Positions 53,177-63,251 are shown, counted from the first letter of the stretch. The stretch is DNA of 64,000 nucleotides from RDYZ01 sp964518905 (GCA_964518905.1 CAZFJL010000002.1:62001-126000), one strand, 5' to 3'. Program-made: numbers and translations. The notes: a model not told the origin generated them from the sequence alone.

Positions 53177-54502
53177 ATGCCTAATAAATACGACGCTCAT
53201 CTCAAATGCTCGTTCTGTGGGAAATCCCAAGAACAAGTGCGCAAATTAATCGCTGGCCCCGGCGTTTATATTTGTGATGAATGCGTCGATCTGTGCAATG
53301 AAATTCTCGACGAAGAGCTCTACGATGCCAGCGCAACTGCGACTGCAACGCCCAAGGTCGAAACGAATGAGCGTCGTCGTCCCAAATCAACCAAAATTTC
53401 CCTCGGCCAAATTCCGAAGCCGCTGGAAATCAAAAATTATCTCGATGAGCATGTCATCGGTCAGCACGAAGCGAAAAAGGTGCTATCGGTGGCGGTTTAT
53501 AACCACTACAAACGCTTAAGCGTGAATCAAAACCTCGATGAGGGCGACATCGAGCTGCAAAAGTCTAATATTCTGCTGATTGGTCCGACCGGTAGCGGCA
53601 AAACGCTGCTAGCGCAAACGTTGGCCAAGATTTTGGATGTACCGTTTGCGGTGGCGGATGCGACGACGCTGACGGAAGCGGGCTACGTCGGTGAAGATGT
53701 TGAAAATATTCTGCTGCGTCTGCTGCAAGTGGCGGAGCTGGATGTGGAAGAAGCCCAGCGCGGCATTATCTATATTGATGAGCTGGACAAAGTCGCACGT
53801 AAAAGCGAGAATCCGTCGATTACGCGGGATGTTTCGGGTGAAGGCGTCCAGCAAGCGCTGCTGAAAATGCTGGAAGGCACGATCGCCAATGTACCGCCCC
53901 AGGGTGGACGCAAGCATCCGTATCAGGACTGCATTCAAATCGATACGCGCAACATTCTCTTCATCTGCGGCGGTGCGTTTGTCGGGCTAGAGAAAGTGAT
54001 CGAGCAGCGCATCGGTAAGAAATCGATGGGTTTTGTGCAGCCGGATGACAGCAAGGCGTCCAAGAATAAACGAACAACCGATGTACTGAAGCGTCTCGAA
54101 CCGGATGATCTGGTGAAATTTGGTATGATCCCCGAGTTCATCGGGCGCGTGCCGATCGAGGCGGTATTGGAACCGCTCGACGAAGAGGCGCTGATGCAAA
54201 TTTTGACCGAGCCGCGTAATGCGATCGTCAAGCAGTACCAAAAGCTGATGGACATGGATAATGTGCGGCTAGAGTTTCGCCCCGAAGCTCTGAGCGCGAT
54301 CGCCCGTGAAGCCTATCGCCGCAAGACCGGAGCGCGGGCGTTGCGGAGCATCGTCGAAGAACTGATGCTCGATTTGATGTATGAGATCCCGTCTCGGCAA
54401 GACGTTAATCACTGCATGATTACGCGCGAAATGGTCGAGCAGCGATCGACGGCGGCTGTCCTGATGCATCCCTCGTCTTTGCCGAAGCCTGAATCTGCGT
54501 AG
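53177..54502 (+). CDS. clpX: ATP-dependent Clp protease ATP-binding subunit ClpX
   Basis: A 441-residue AAA+ unfoldase. The zinc-binding domain is at the N-terminus (CSFCGKSQEQVRKLI, VYICDECVDLC). Walker A is GPTGSGKTLLAQTLA, followed by GYVGEDVENILLRLLQ and IIYIDELDKVARK (Walker B). IGRVPIEAVLEPLDEEALMQ and RKTGARALRSIVEE are sensor regions. It is the partner of the upstream clpP gene. Confidence 0.97.
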   Translation: MPNKYDAHLKCSFCGKSQEQVRKLIAGPGVYICDECVDLCNEILDEELYDASATATATPKVETNERRRPKSTKISLGQIPKPLEIKNYLDEHVIGQHEAKKVLSVAVYNHYKRLSVNQNLDEGDIELQKSNILLIGPTGSGKTLLAQTLAKILDVPFAVADATTLTEAGYVGEDVENILLRLLQVAELDVEEAQRGIIYIDELDKVARKSENPSITRDVSGEGVQQALLKMLEGTIANVPPQGGRKHPYQDCIQIDTRNILFICGGAFVGLEKVIEQRIGKKSMGFVQPDDSKASKNKRTTDVLKRLEPDDLVKFGMIPEFIGRVPIEAVLEPLDEEALMQILTEPRNAIVKQYQKLMDMDNVRLEFRPEALSAIAREAYRRKTGARALRSIVEELMLDLMYEIPSRQDVNHCMITREMVEQRSTAAVLMHPSSLPKPESA

Positions 54503-54617
54503 GGTCTAGGATTTTGGATTGGATTATCGATCCGTTGCGTTTATTGCGGACGATCAACAAATCCGGTCGATGCGAACGAGACCCGGATCGGGGACGCGAT
54601 CGCCCGAAGAGTGACGC

Positions 54618-56153
54618 ATGAAAGTGCCCCGATCTCCCACTGAACGACCATCAGACGGTTCCGTCGAGCCAGGACAAAGTAAGCCTAAGCCAACATCAAC
54701 GAAGCCAAGCTCACCACAGTCGGCGCACCGGTCTAGATCCCCCTCCGGCTCCTTTTCCAGTGGTCACGCCTGGAAGCGAGTGCTCGGTGAAGTGGTCGGC
54801 CATCCGATCGTCAACTTCACGGTGTCGGTGGCGATCGTGGTGTCGATCGTCACGATCACCCTGGAAATCATCCTGCCGGATAATGCGCCTTCGTTATCGA
54901 GCCTGCATCTATTTAATCGAATACTGACGACCGTATTTGTGGTCGAGCTGATCTTTCGGGCGGTTTCGAGCCCGTCATTGCGCCGTTTTTTGCGGGAATA
55001 CTGGCTTGATGCGCTGGCGGTGTTTCCGATCTTGCGGGCTCTGCGGCTAATGCGGGCGACGCGATTGCTGCGACACTGGACGGTTTCCGATGCGTTGCGC
55101 CAGCTTACGCAATGGTTACGTTTGCCGAACCACCGGCAAGGCATTTGGGAATATGTCCTAATTATTTGGCTCTCGATCGTCACGCTGCTATTCAGTAGTA
55201 TTGCGTTCCTCGTCTTCGAGCGCCCCGTCAACCCAGAGCTGAATAATCCGTTTGATGCCCTCTGGGTCAGTACATTTTCGCTATTTGCGACGGAGCCGAT
55301 CCCCGGAATGCCCTATTCCACCGGTGGTCGGATCGTCTCGCTGTTTATCATGCTAGTGGGAACGATCGTTTTTGCGATTTTGAGCGGGACGGTGTCGGCT
55401 TTTGCGATCGAACATATGCGTCGGGAGCGACTCTCTGTGGACTGGAATCATTTTCACGGCCATGTGATTATCTGTGGCTGGAATAAAAAAGCTGAGATCG
55501 TCATTCAGGAATACCGTGCCGCACCCAAAACCCAAGCCGTGCCGATTATTGTGGTAGCGCAACTCGAAGGCGAGCCGATGTTTAGCGATGCGCTAATGAA
55601 GTCAAACGTTCACTTTCTCAATGAAGATTTCACGAAAGTACAGGTACTCGAAAAAGCGGGCATCCGACGGGCGATGACCTGTATTATCTTGTCTGACAAA
55701 CGTTTTGGGCGTACGGATCAAGATGCCGATGCTCGCACCATTTTGGCTGCACTGACCGCAGAAAAACTGAATCGGGACGTCTATACCTGCGCGGAATTAA
55801 TTAATCGTGAATACGGGTCGCACCTCGATATGGGGCATGTGAATGACTATGTGGTCAGCGAAGAACAGAGCGGTTTTTTGTTAGCCCAAGCGTCACTCAA
55901 TCCTGGCTTGATGGGCGTTTTCTCCGAGTTGTTGACCTATTCCTATGGCAACCAGTTCTATCGCATTCCGATTCCGTCTGCGTGGTTTGGCCGATCGTTT
56001 TGGGAGCTATTCGTGGCAATGAAGCGCGACCATAACGCCATCTTGGTGGCGGTGTGCGATCCCCTCGGTAATTTTTTCGTGAATCCGCAGGACTATACAA
56101 TCGACGCTGGAGACTGGGCGATCGCGATCGCCCATCAAGAGTTTGAGTTATAG
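54618..56153 (+). CDS. RCK-domain ion channel with non-canonical pore
   Basis: A 511-residue protein. A basic, proline-rich N-terminus (1-60) is followed by membrane segments resembling a voltage-sensor (FNRILTTVFVVELIF, RALRLMRATRLLRHW). A pore region follows at about 200-240, then an RCK/TrkA-N domain (HGHVIICGWNKKAEIVIQEY) and a C-terminal regulatory domain. Where potassium channels have TVGYG, this protein has FATEPIPG. The match is to the ion-channel superfamily; ion specificity is not clear. Confidence 0.82.
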   Translation: MKVPRSPTERPSDGSVEPGQSKPKPTSTKPSSPQSAHRSRSPSGSFSSGHAWKRVLGEVVGHPIVNFTVSVAIVVSIVTITLEIILPDNAPSLSSLHLFNRILTTVFVVELIFRAVSSPSLRRFLREYWLDALAVFPILRALRLMRATRLLRHWTVSDALRQLTQWLRLPNHRQGIWEYVLIIWLSIVTLLFSSIAFLVFERPVNPELNNPFDALWVSTFSLFATEPIPGMPYSTGGRIVSLFIMLVGTIVFAILSGTVSAFAIEHMRRERLSVDWNHFHGHVIICGWNKKAEIVIQEYRAAPKTQAVPIIVVAQLEGEPMFSDALMKSNVHFLNEDFTKVQVLEKAGIRRAMTCIILSDKRFGRTDQDADARTILAALTAEKLNRDVYTCAELINREYGSHLDMGHVNDYVVSEEQSGFLLAQASLNPGLMGVFSELLTYSYGNQFYRIPIPSAWFGRSFWELFVAMKRDHNAILVAVCDPLGNFFVNPQDYTIDAGDWAIAIAHQEFEL

Positions 56154-56266
56154 ATACTTTATAGATCGCCTAGATTTTCAAGGTCTTTTGCCGATCTGTG
56201 CCCCTCGCGCCAAGACGAATACGACGCAATCTAGCCTCCGTTCAACCTCACTCAACCCTTCGAGCC

Positions 56267-56665
56267 TTGACACCCAGACTCGAAATTCACCCCCAAGAAT
56301 ATCCCTGCCCTTGTCGGCGACGCGGAGGTCTACGACCGATCGTGCTGATGGAAGCGTTCGGCTGCGATCGCTGTCCGCAAATGTTTGCTACGAACCCTAC
56401 ACGAACAGAACTCATTCTCCTAACCTCGTCCTATCCCGATCCACCCCGCTGGACGTGGGACGGTCATCGTTGGCAACCCGCGACGATTCGCGGGCGGATT
56501 GAGGTTTTTGCCCTCCTAGCCTTGACCCTGCTGCTCCTCGCGATCGTCGGACTCGCTTTCACCTTAGACTTAAGTCTGGGGCGTGCGACCTTGGTTTGGA
56601 TGTTCACCGTGCTGACGCTTGCTGTTTCGCCCGCCGTCCTTGTTTGGTTGGCCTCGCGCCGCTAG
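56267..56665 (+). CDS. Zinc-ribbon membrane protein, hypothetical
   Basis: A 132-residue protein. YPCPCRRRGGLRPIVLMEAF then GCDRCPQMF gives a four-cysteine zinc ribbon, WTWDGHRW follows, and two membrane segments lie at the C-terminus (FALLALTLLLLAIVGLAF and TLVWMFTVLTLAVSP). This layout is conserved in cyanobacteria but of unknown function. The frame is open from GTG 56198, but the residues before TTG 56267 look unconserved. It ends 5 bases before proA, so co-transcription is likely. Confidence 0.7.
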   Translation: MTPRLEIHPQEYPCPCRRRGGLRPIVLMEAFGCDRCPQMFATNPTRTELILLTSSYPDPPRWTWDGHRWQPATIRGRIEVFALLALTLLLLAIVGLAFTLDLSLGRATLVWMFTVLTLAVSPAVLVWLASRR

Positions 56666-56670
56666 CACCC

Positions 56671-57933
56671 ATGTCCTCCGACTCCTGCGAAATCATCGAT
56701 AATCCGTCTGTGGCGGCGCGTCACGCTTACCAAGCTGCGCCATCGCTCGCGAATATTTCCAGCGCCGATCGTTCCAAAATGCTGCTGTCGCTAGCGACGG
56801 CAATTCGCGAACACCAAAACGCCATCCTGGAAGCGAATACGCTCGATCTCGAAGCGACTTTGTCTTTGACGGAGGAGGAAGCGGCCAAAGCTCCGCCGAT
56901 TGCCTGGTTGAAATTGACGCCGGAGCGGTTAAAGGTGGCGATCGACTGCCTCAAGCGCTTGGCTGAGATGCCCGATCCGATCCGCCCCGTGACCAGCGCT
57001 GCGCTTTTGGCCGAACGCTCCCAAGCCTATTCCCAGCTCATGCCCCTAGGGGCGATCGCTTTCATTTGGGAATCGCTGCCGGAAATCGGCGCGATCGCGG
57101 CGGGCATGTGTCTCAAGACGGGAAACAGCCTGGTGCTACATCCCAGTTCTGAGGCGCGGGAAACATCTCTGGCGATCGCCACGGCTATGATGGACGCCCT
57201 CGCCGATAGCGAGCTGCACGCCGGTAGCCTCAGCGCCATTGCCACCCCCACCAACGAAACACGCAGTCAACTCATCGCCCAGAGTCCCCACTTAGGAACC
57301 ATCCTGGCTCACGGTCGCTCTGATTTTGTGAACGGGATTGCAGCGCGATCGAGTTTACCCGTGGTGCGTTCGGTGACGGGGAACTGTTATCTATACTGGG
57401 CGCTGACCGGTCGCCTGGAAACGGTGCGATCAATTGTGCTCGATAGCTATCGCGGTGCGCCGGATCGGGTGAATGCGATCGATAAGATTTTGGTGTCGAG
57501 CGATCGTAAGCTCGCGTCAATTTCGACCCTGTGGAACAGCCTACGCGAAGAGGGCTTCGAGATCCGCGCCGATGCGGGTATCTGCGAACAGTTTCCGGAG
57601 TTAGAGGTGGCGCAGCCGCACGAGTGGCGACAGGCATATTCCGGCAAGACGATCGCCTTCAAGCTCATGGATCAGATCGAGTTGGCGATGTTGTGGATCG
57701 ACCAGAACAGTAGCGGTCACGCCAATGTGATCGTGACGGAATCCTATCGCGAGAGCTGTTTATTTACGCGCGGCCTCAGTAGTGCTTCGGTGTTTGTGAA
57801 TGCATCGCCCTGCTTTGCCCGCTTGAATAACAATACGGTCTACCTCGGCATGTCCAATCAAGCGGGGGCTCAACGCGGTTTTATTGGGCTGGAGACGTTA
57901 ACGCGCTTGAAATATATCGTCCAGGGGTATTGA
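56671..57933 (+). CDS. proA: Glutamate-5-semialdehyde dehydrogenase
   Basis: A 420-residue enzyme making glutamate 5-semialdehyde for proline synthesis. PLGAIAFIWESLPEIGAIAA, LKTGNSLVLHPSSEA, and SVTGNCYLYW (catalytic Cys) follow the aldehyde dehydrogenase-fold ProA pattern. The motif around the cysteine (GNCYLYW) differs from the usual GVCHVYVD, as in a cyanobacterial subgroup. The frame is open from GTG 56596; ATG 56671 matches the expected start. Confidence 0.88.
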   Translation: MSSDSCEIIDNPSVAARHAYQAAPSLANISSADRSKMLLSLATAIREHQNAILEANTLDLEATLSLTEEEAAKAPPIAWLKLTPERLKVAIDCLKRLAEMPDPIRPVTSAALLAERSQAYSQLMPLGAIAFIWESLPEIGAIAAGMCLKTGNSLVLHPSSEARETSLAIATAMMDALADSELHAGSLSAIATPTNETRSQLIAQSPHLGTILAHGRSDFVNGIAARSSLPVVRSVTGNCYLYWALTGRLETVRSIVLDSYRGAPDRVNAIDKILVSSDRKLASISTLWNSLREEGFEIRADAGICEQFPELEVAQPHEWRQAYSGKTIAFKLMDQIELAMLWIDQNSSGHANVIVTESYRESCLFTRGLSSASVFVNASPCFARLNNNTVYLGMSNQAGAQRGFIGLETLTRLKYIVQGY

Positions 57934-58164
57934 GATCACACGATTCGGTACACCTGAAACAGTAGACAACACCGATAATCGGTGGCGCTGCGATCGCCTG
58001 AAGCTGCCAGAAATTGTCGTAGCCAATGGAAATGTAAATCGGTGGATTATTTTGGGGCAAATCGGAGCCGATCGCCGTGATTCTTGCGGCAGGTTGCGAT
58101 CAAAACCCGCTAAAGTAAAGAAATACGAAGCAATTCTTAGAGCGACAACCCCGCAGGCGAGACG

Positions 58165-59352
58165 ATGCGAATTATTTTAATGACCGGAAAAGGCGGCGTC
58201 GGCAAGACCTCCGTGGCAGCAGCCACAGGTCTACGCTGCGCCGAGCTGGGCTACCGTACCCTCGTCCTCAGCACCGACCCGGCGCACTCGCTTGCCGATA
58301 GCTTCGACCTCGAACTAAGCCACGAACCGACAAAAGTTCGCGAAAACCTTTGGGGCGCGGAACTCGATGCCCTGGTTGAACTCGCCGACAACTGGAGCGC
58401 CGTCCAGCGCTACATCACCCAAGTGCTCCAAGCGCGGGGACTCGATGGCGTCCAAGCCGAAGAGCTGGCAATCTTACCTGGGATGGATGAGATTTTCGGC
58501 CTAGTGCGGATGAAACGCCACTACGACGAAGGCGAATACGACGTGCTGATTATCGATTCGGCGCCGACGGGGACGGCGCTGCGATTGCTGAGTTTGCCGG
58601 AGGTCGGCGGCTGGTATATGCGTCGTTTCTACAAGCCCTTGCAAGGATTATCAGTGGCGCTGCGTCCGCTAGTTGAGCCGTTTTTCAAGCCGATCGCCGG
58701 GTTCTCACTCCCTGACAAAGAAGTCATGGACGCGCCCTACGAGTTTTACGAGCAGATCGAAGCGCTCGAACAAGTCCTGACCGATAACACCCAAACCACG
58801 GTGCGCCTCGTCACCAACCCCGAACGCATGGTGATTAAGGAATCCCTGCGGGCTCACGCGTATCTCAGCCTCTACAACGTGGCCACGGATATGGTTGTGG
58901 CCAACCGGATTATTCCTGACAGCGTCACCGATCCGTTCTTCAAGCGCTGGAAAGAAAATCAGGTGCAATATAAGCAAGAAATTCACGATAATTTCTCGCC
59001 GTTGCCCGTCAAAGAAGTACCGCTCTATTCCGAGGAAATGTGCGGTCTGGCAGCACTGGAACGCTTGAAAGAAACGCTGTACGGCGATGAAGATCCAAGT
59101 CAGGTGTATTACAAAGAAAATACGATCCGGATCGTTCAGGAAGACGGCTTCTACAGCCTTCAGCTCTATCTTCCCGGCGTCCCGAAAAGCGATGTGCAGC
59201 TCTCGAAAACCGGCGACGAGCTCAACGTCCGCATCGGCAACCACCGCCGTAACTTGGTCTTGCCTCAAGCCCTGGCAGCACTGCAACCGGCGGGCGCGAA
59301 GATGGAAGAGGACTACCTTAAGATTAAGTTTGCGGAAGTGGCTCGCGTTTAA
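58165..59352 (+). CDS. ArsA/Get3-like ATPase with C-terminal HSP20-like domain
   Basis: A 395-residue P-loop ATPase. MTGKGGVGKTSVAAATG is the deviant Walker A, STDPAHSLADSF is switch I, and IDSAPTGTALRLL is switch II. The C-terminal ~80 residues (FYSLQLYLPGVPKSDVQLSK...LVLPQALAAL) form an alpha-crystallin-like ArsA_HSP20 domain. In eukaryotes the family targets tail-anchored proteins; the role in cyanobacteria is unknown. No arsenic genes are near. Confidence 0.9.
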   Translation: MRIILMTGKGGVGKTSVAAATGLRCAELGYRTLVLSTDPAHSLADSFDLELSHEPTKVRENLWGAELDALVELADNWSAVQRYITQVLQARGLDGVQAEELAILPGMDEIFGLVRMKRHYDEGEYDVLIIDSAPTGTALRLLSLPEVGGWYMRRFYKPLQGLSVALRPLVEPFFKPIAGFSLPDKEVMDAPYEFYEQIEALEQVLTDNTQTTVRLVTNPERMVIKESLRAHAYLSLYNVATDMVVANRIIPDSVTDPFFKRWKENQVQYKQEIHDNFSPLPVKEVPLYSEEMCGLAALERLKETLYGDEDPSQVYYKENTIRIVQEDGFYSLQLYLPGVPKSDVQLSKTGDELNVRIGNHRRNLVLPQALAALQPAGAKMEEDYLKIKFAEVARV

Positions 59353-59412
59353 GATCCGTCTTAAAATCCACAGGTGAATGTCTACGGTTGAGTGTGTCTC
59401 GCCGCTTGATCT

Positions 59413-60306
59413 ATGCCTTATCAGACCGTGCGCGGCGTCGAACATTTTTATCAGTGGATTACCTCTGATGATGGCGATGCCGATCGCACCCAGGATCATG
59501 ATCCCGATCGCCCGGTGATGGTGTTCATTCACGGCTGGGGCGGCTCCTCGCGCTACTGGGAATGCACGGCGCGATCGCTGGCTGATCGCTTTGACTGTCT
59601 GCTCTACGACATGCGCGGCTTTGGCCGATCGAGCTTACCCGCCCCCGATCGCAACGTTGCGCCCAGTTTTGCGACGAAACCCGAACTCGAACAGGACTAC
59701 GCCCTCGAAGCCTACGCCGACGATCTGGCCGAACTGCTCGATACCCTCGGACTCGATCGCGTCTCGCTCAATGCCCACTCGATGGGCGCATCCGTAGCGA
59801 CGTTATTTCTCAACCGTCATCGCGATCGGGTCGATCGTGCCATCCTCACCTGTAGCGGCATTTTCGACTACGACCCGCTCACCTTCAATCTGTTCCACGC
59901 CGTGAGCCGCTGGGTCGTGATCTTGCGCCCGCGCTGGATGGCCGCGATCGCCGGACTCGAAGGCATGTTCATGCAGCGCTTTCTCCATCGCGACATTCCC
60001 ATCCAAGACAAGCGCGACTTCCTGACGGATTTCGTCATGGCCGACTTTGACGCCGCCCTCGGCACAATCTACACCTCCGTTAGCAAGCACGCCGCGACCA
60101 TCATGCCGCATGAGTTTGCACGGGTTAACGTGCCAACGCTACTCATCGCCGGAGAACACGACATCATCATTCCCGCCGCGATGGGCGAGCGTGCCGCCAA
60201 ACTCAGCAGCGCGATCGATTACTGCGAAATTCCGGATACGGCACACTTTCCGATGTTGGAAGACTCAAGTACTTACCGAGCTGCGATCGCAAACTTTCTT
60301 CGATAA
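59413..60306 (+). CDS. Alpha/beta hydrolase
   Basis: A 297-residue hydrolase. VFIHGWGGSSRYW is the oxyanion loop, LNAHSMGASVATLF contains the nucleophilic serine, GEHDIIIP the acid, and DTAHFPMLE the histidine. The substrate is not known. It shares direction with the ArsA-like gene and the glycosyltransferase downstream (30-base gap). Confidence 0.9.
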   Translation: MPYQTVRGVEHFYQWITSDDGDADRTQDHDPDRPVMVFIHGWGGSSRYWECTARSLADRFDCLLYDMRGFGRSSLPAPDRNVAPSFATKPELEQDYALEAYADDLAELLDTLGLDRVSLNAHSMGASVATLFLNRHRDRVDRAILTCSGIFDYDPLTFNLFHAVSRWVVILRPRWMAAIAGLEGMFMQRFLHRDIPIQDKRDFLTDFVMADFDAALGTIYTSVSKHAATIMPHEFARVNVPTLLIAGEHDIIIPAAMGERAAKLSSAIDYCEIPDTAHFPMLEDSSTYRAAIANFLR

Positions 60307-60336
60307 ACTTTCGATGCTCAATCTTAGCGATAAAAC

Positions 60337-61371
60337 ATGCCGAGCATTAATATTCTGACCTGGCATAACGGGTCTGGACTAGAGCAAGATGCTCAATGTT
60401 TAGACGACATTCTTACTCAAGCAGGTTTCACTGTTACTCAAACAAACCTTCGCCCCTATCGTCTTAACAGTAGATTTCTAGCGAGGCTTGGAAAGCTCGG
60501 AGTCTTGATCGACCAAGTTTGGCAAAATTACAGCTATCGAATAAGGAGAAAATACGGTTTTCTCAAACCCAAAAACTATCGGTATGATATCAATTTATTT
60601 TTAGAATTTGTTGATACCAGATGTTTTGATCAAGCAAGAAAAAACTGTTTTATTCCGAATCAAGAATGGTTCTCAACCTGGCGACACTTAACCTTAAAGT
60701 CTTTTGATCGAATTTTATGTAAAACACTTCATGCCTACGAAATTTTTCAGCGTTTAGCACCTTCGGCTAGCTACATTAGCTTTACGAGTCCCGATCACTA
60801 TCGCAGCGACATTACAACCGATTATGACGCTTGCTTTCATCTTGCCGGACGTAGTCCACTCAAGGGCACGCAAGCGATTGTTGATACATGGCGGCGACAT
60901 CCTGAATGGCCTACGCTCCAAGTCCTAAATCGGTCTTCTCTCTCTCAGTATGCGCCCCTTCCCCAAAATATTATCTACATTCAGCAGCGCATTGACTTAG
61001 ATGTATTAACCGAAATGCAAAACCGATTTGGTATCCGCATTCAGACATCAGAGGCGGAGGGGTTTGGACATGTTTTGGTCGAAGGGATGAGTTGCGGTGC
61101 CGTGATGGTAACGACAGATGCACCGCCGATGAATGAAATTGTGACGCCCGATCGCGGCATCCTCGTAGCCTTTAATCGCTCAAGCCCCCAAACCTTGGGG
61201 CGTCGATATTACGTTAACCAAGATCACCTTGAACAACAGCTTGATGCTCTGTTTAAACTCGATCTAGATCAGCGGCGTGAACTGGGCGATCAGGCGCGAT
61301 CGTGGTATCTCAAAAATGACGCGTTATTCAAACAAAAAATCGTTGATGTTATGCATGATTTACTGGCATAA
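60337..61371 (+). CDS. Glycosyltransferase, GT4-like
   Basis: A 344-residue protein. SEAEGFGHVLVEGMSCGAVM then VTTDAPPMNEIV is the donor-binding Ex7E region of GT-B glycosyltransferases. FHLAGRSPLKGTQAIVDTW is the middle hinge. Donor and acceptor are unknown. The gene is clearly richer in A+T than its neighbours and has few GCGATCGC octamers, which suggests acquisition from elsewhere. Confidence 0.82.
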   Translation: MPSINILTWHNGSGLEQDAQCLDDILTQAGFTVTQTNLRPYRLNSRFLARLGKLGVLIDQVWQNYSYRIRRKYGFLKPKNYRYDINLFLEFVDTRCFDQARKNCFIPNQEWFSTWRHLTLKSFDRILCKTLHAYEIFQRLAPSASYISFTSPDHYRSDITTDYDACFHLAGRSPLKGTQAIVDTWRRHPEWPTLQVLNRSSLSQYAPLPQNIIYIQQRIDLDVLTEMQNRFGIRIQTSEAEGFGHVLVEGMSCGAVMVTTDAPPMNEIVTPDRGILVAFNRSSPQTLGRRYYVNQDHLEQQLDALFKLDLDQRRELGDQARSWYLKNDALFKQKIVDVMHDLLA

Positions 61372-61428
61372 CATCAACGATTTTGGCCATACGATCAATC
61401 GGCATAACCAACGTGAAAATCGAGTAAT

Positions 61429-62223
61429 CTAGACCAAAACAGCTTTCAGCTCAGTGCAAAATGTCTCGATCGCGGCTAACCCTTCAGCGGGCGTTCCTTC
61501 CGATAACCGCTTGACGATCGCACTACCGACGATCGCCGCGTCCGCACCCCAATCGCGCATCTGCTTCGCCTGTTCCGGCGACGAAATCCCAAACCCAACC
61601 CCGATCGGCTTGTCCGTTTCTTGACGCATCTCGACGATCAGCTCCTCGACCCGCGACGCCACCGTTGTTCGCGCCCCGGTGACACCGGTAACGCTGACGA
61701 GATAGATGAAACCCCGAGATTTTTCGACGATCGCCTTGATGCGATCAAGTGGACTCGTCGGCGCCACCAGCAAGATCAGATCTATGCCATACTTTTCCGT
61801 CACCGCGATCAGCGTTTCGGATTCTTCCAGGGGCAAATCGGGAACCACGAGACCCTTCGCGCCGACAGCGGCGATTTTTTCGATGAAGGCTTCGATACCG
61901 CGATGCAAAATCGGGTTGTAGTAGGTGAATAGGACGATCGGGGCGGCGATCGTCGGGCTAACGCGTTCGACGAGATCGAGCACGTCATCGAGATGTGTAC
62001 CGTTGGCCAGAGCGCGAGTGGCGGCGGCCTGAATCGTCGGGCCATCAGCCAGCGGGTCAGAGTAGGGCACACCGAGTTCGATGATGTCTGCCCCGGCGCG
62101 ATCGAGCACCTTGATCGCCTCCGCCGTGGTTTCGAGATCGGGATCGCCCGCCGTGATGAAGGGAATTAAGGCGCATTTCTGCTCGCTGCGGAGTTGGGCG
62201 AAACGCTCGGAAATCGAAGTCAT
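61429..62223 (-). CDS. trpA: Tryptophan synthase alpha chain
   Basis: A 264-residue TIM-barrel enzyme releasing indole from indole-3-glycerol phosphate. ALIPFITAGDPDLETT, IIELGVPYSDPLADGP (catalytic Glu and Asp), TYYNPILHRG and GLVVPDLPLEE are typical. The frame is open to 62253, but ATG 62223 (MTSISERFAQLR) is the conventional start. It is followed in the opposite genomic direction by DUF3007 and ndhL genes, a set often together in cyanobacteria. Confidence 0.96.
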   Translation of the reverse strand: MTSISERFAQLRSEQKCALIPFITAGDPDLETTAEAIKVLDRAGADIIELGVPYSDPLADGPTIQAAATRALANGTHLDDVLDLVERVSPTIAAPIVLFTYYNPILHRGIEAFIEKIAAVGAKGLVVPDLPLEESETLIAVTEKYGIDLILLVAPTSPLDRIKAIVEKSRGFIYLVSVTGVTGARTTVASRVEELIVEMRQETDKPIGVGFGISSPEQAKQMRDWGADAAIVGSAIVKRLSEGTPAEGLAAIETFCTELKAVLV

Positions 62224-62339
62224 GGCAGAGGATAAAAACGTTAAAACAGTCACTAAAAACGGCCAACGTTTAGGCTGACCGTCAGGAATTTTATACCGGA
62301 TTGGGGGGCGTACTGACGCTAACTCCAGGACGAAGCGGT

Positions 62340-62690
62340 TTAGCTTGTCGTTTCATCCCCAGGCGGATTCTCTAGCTTTGCCTCATTTTGGGCTTGTTCT
62401 TGCATCACTTCGATCGCGGCCTGTTCGCGTTCCTCGGGGGTCATCTTTTCCCAGCGCTTTTCCACGATCGCATCTTCGTAATCGCGAAGTTGCTGGTTAT
62501 AGGTCAGATTGCTGGTGGCAAACCGCACCAGGTAGGTCAACACCCAGCCCACCAAGCCAACCACCAGCAGGGCTTGACTCCAGATGCCCGCGTTCATGGC
62601 ATCAACACCGAGAACTTGCAGCAAAAAATAGATTGCACCACCGGCGAGAAAAACACCGAGACCAATACTGAAAACGTCAAGTCGTCGCAT
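62340..62690 (-). CDS. DUF3007 family membrane protein
   Basis: A 116-residue protein with two membrane segments near residues 5-28 and 38-57, then a helical soluble tail (YEDAIVEKRWEKMTPEEREQ). Pattern and position between ndhL and trpA fit the cyanobacterial and plastid DUF3007 family. Function is unknown. Confidence 0.85.
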   Translation of the reverse strand: MRRLDVFSIGLGVFLAGGAIYFLLQVLGVDAMNAGIWSQALLVVGLVGWVLTYLVRFATSNLTYNQQLRDYEDAIVEKRWEKMTPEEREQAAIEVMQEQAQNEAKLENPPGDETTS

Positions 62691-62788
62691 ACGTTCTGCT
62701 CATCTGCTGGTTAATGGATCGAGTTGACCGCGAGGGATCGCAAAGAACACGAGAGAGGAGAAATCAGCCGAGATTAGTCGGCGATCGG

Positions 62789-63019
62789 CTAGGCTCCAAT
62801 CTCGCGTTTTTGGGGGCGTAGGTTAATAAACGGAGCGAACAAAATCATGCCGGGGAAGAACATGAAGACGAAAAAGTAGGCGATAAACCGCTCGATCGAA
62901 CCGGCAAAATGCCAGCGCTGATTGAGGTAATAGTAAATGGCGAGGGGAACCACAACGAGATAGGCTCCCGCAAGGGCGACATACAGCACGATCGCGAGGA
63001 GAGTCGGAGTTAGGGTCAT
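62789..63019 (-). CDS. ndhL: NAD(P)H-quinone oxidoreductase subunit L
   Basis: A 76-residue subunit of the thylakoid NDH-1 complex, used in cyclic electron flow and CO2 uptake. Two membrane segments are present (LLAIVLYVALAGAYLVVVPL and RFIAYFFVFMFFPGMILFAP), with NQRWHFAGSIERF between them, as in NdhL (IctA). ATG 63019. Confidence 0.93.
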   Translation of the reverse strand: MTLTPTLLAIVLYVALAGAYLVVVPLAIYYYLNQRWHFAGSIERFIAYFFVFMFFPGMILFAPFINLRPQKREIGA

Positions 63020-63251
63020 AGTCCTAGCGGGGTTACGGCAGGTTGGCGATAGTTTAGAGCGAAGTCACTGCACAGCGCCGAAACCCGGCGCGGGTCGGGC
63101 TTTATTGTATCGCACTCTTCTCTGGGTCAACATCGGATATACGCCAAGACGGGATGTTTTCCGGACGCGTGATGGAACCCGCTGAAAAAGGAAAGACAGT
63201 AGCCCAGCCGAAATTGCCAAACGCGGTCATTGCGTGGCGGAGGAAAAGTGC

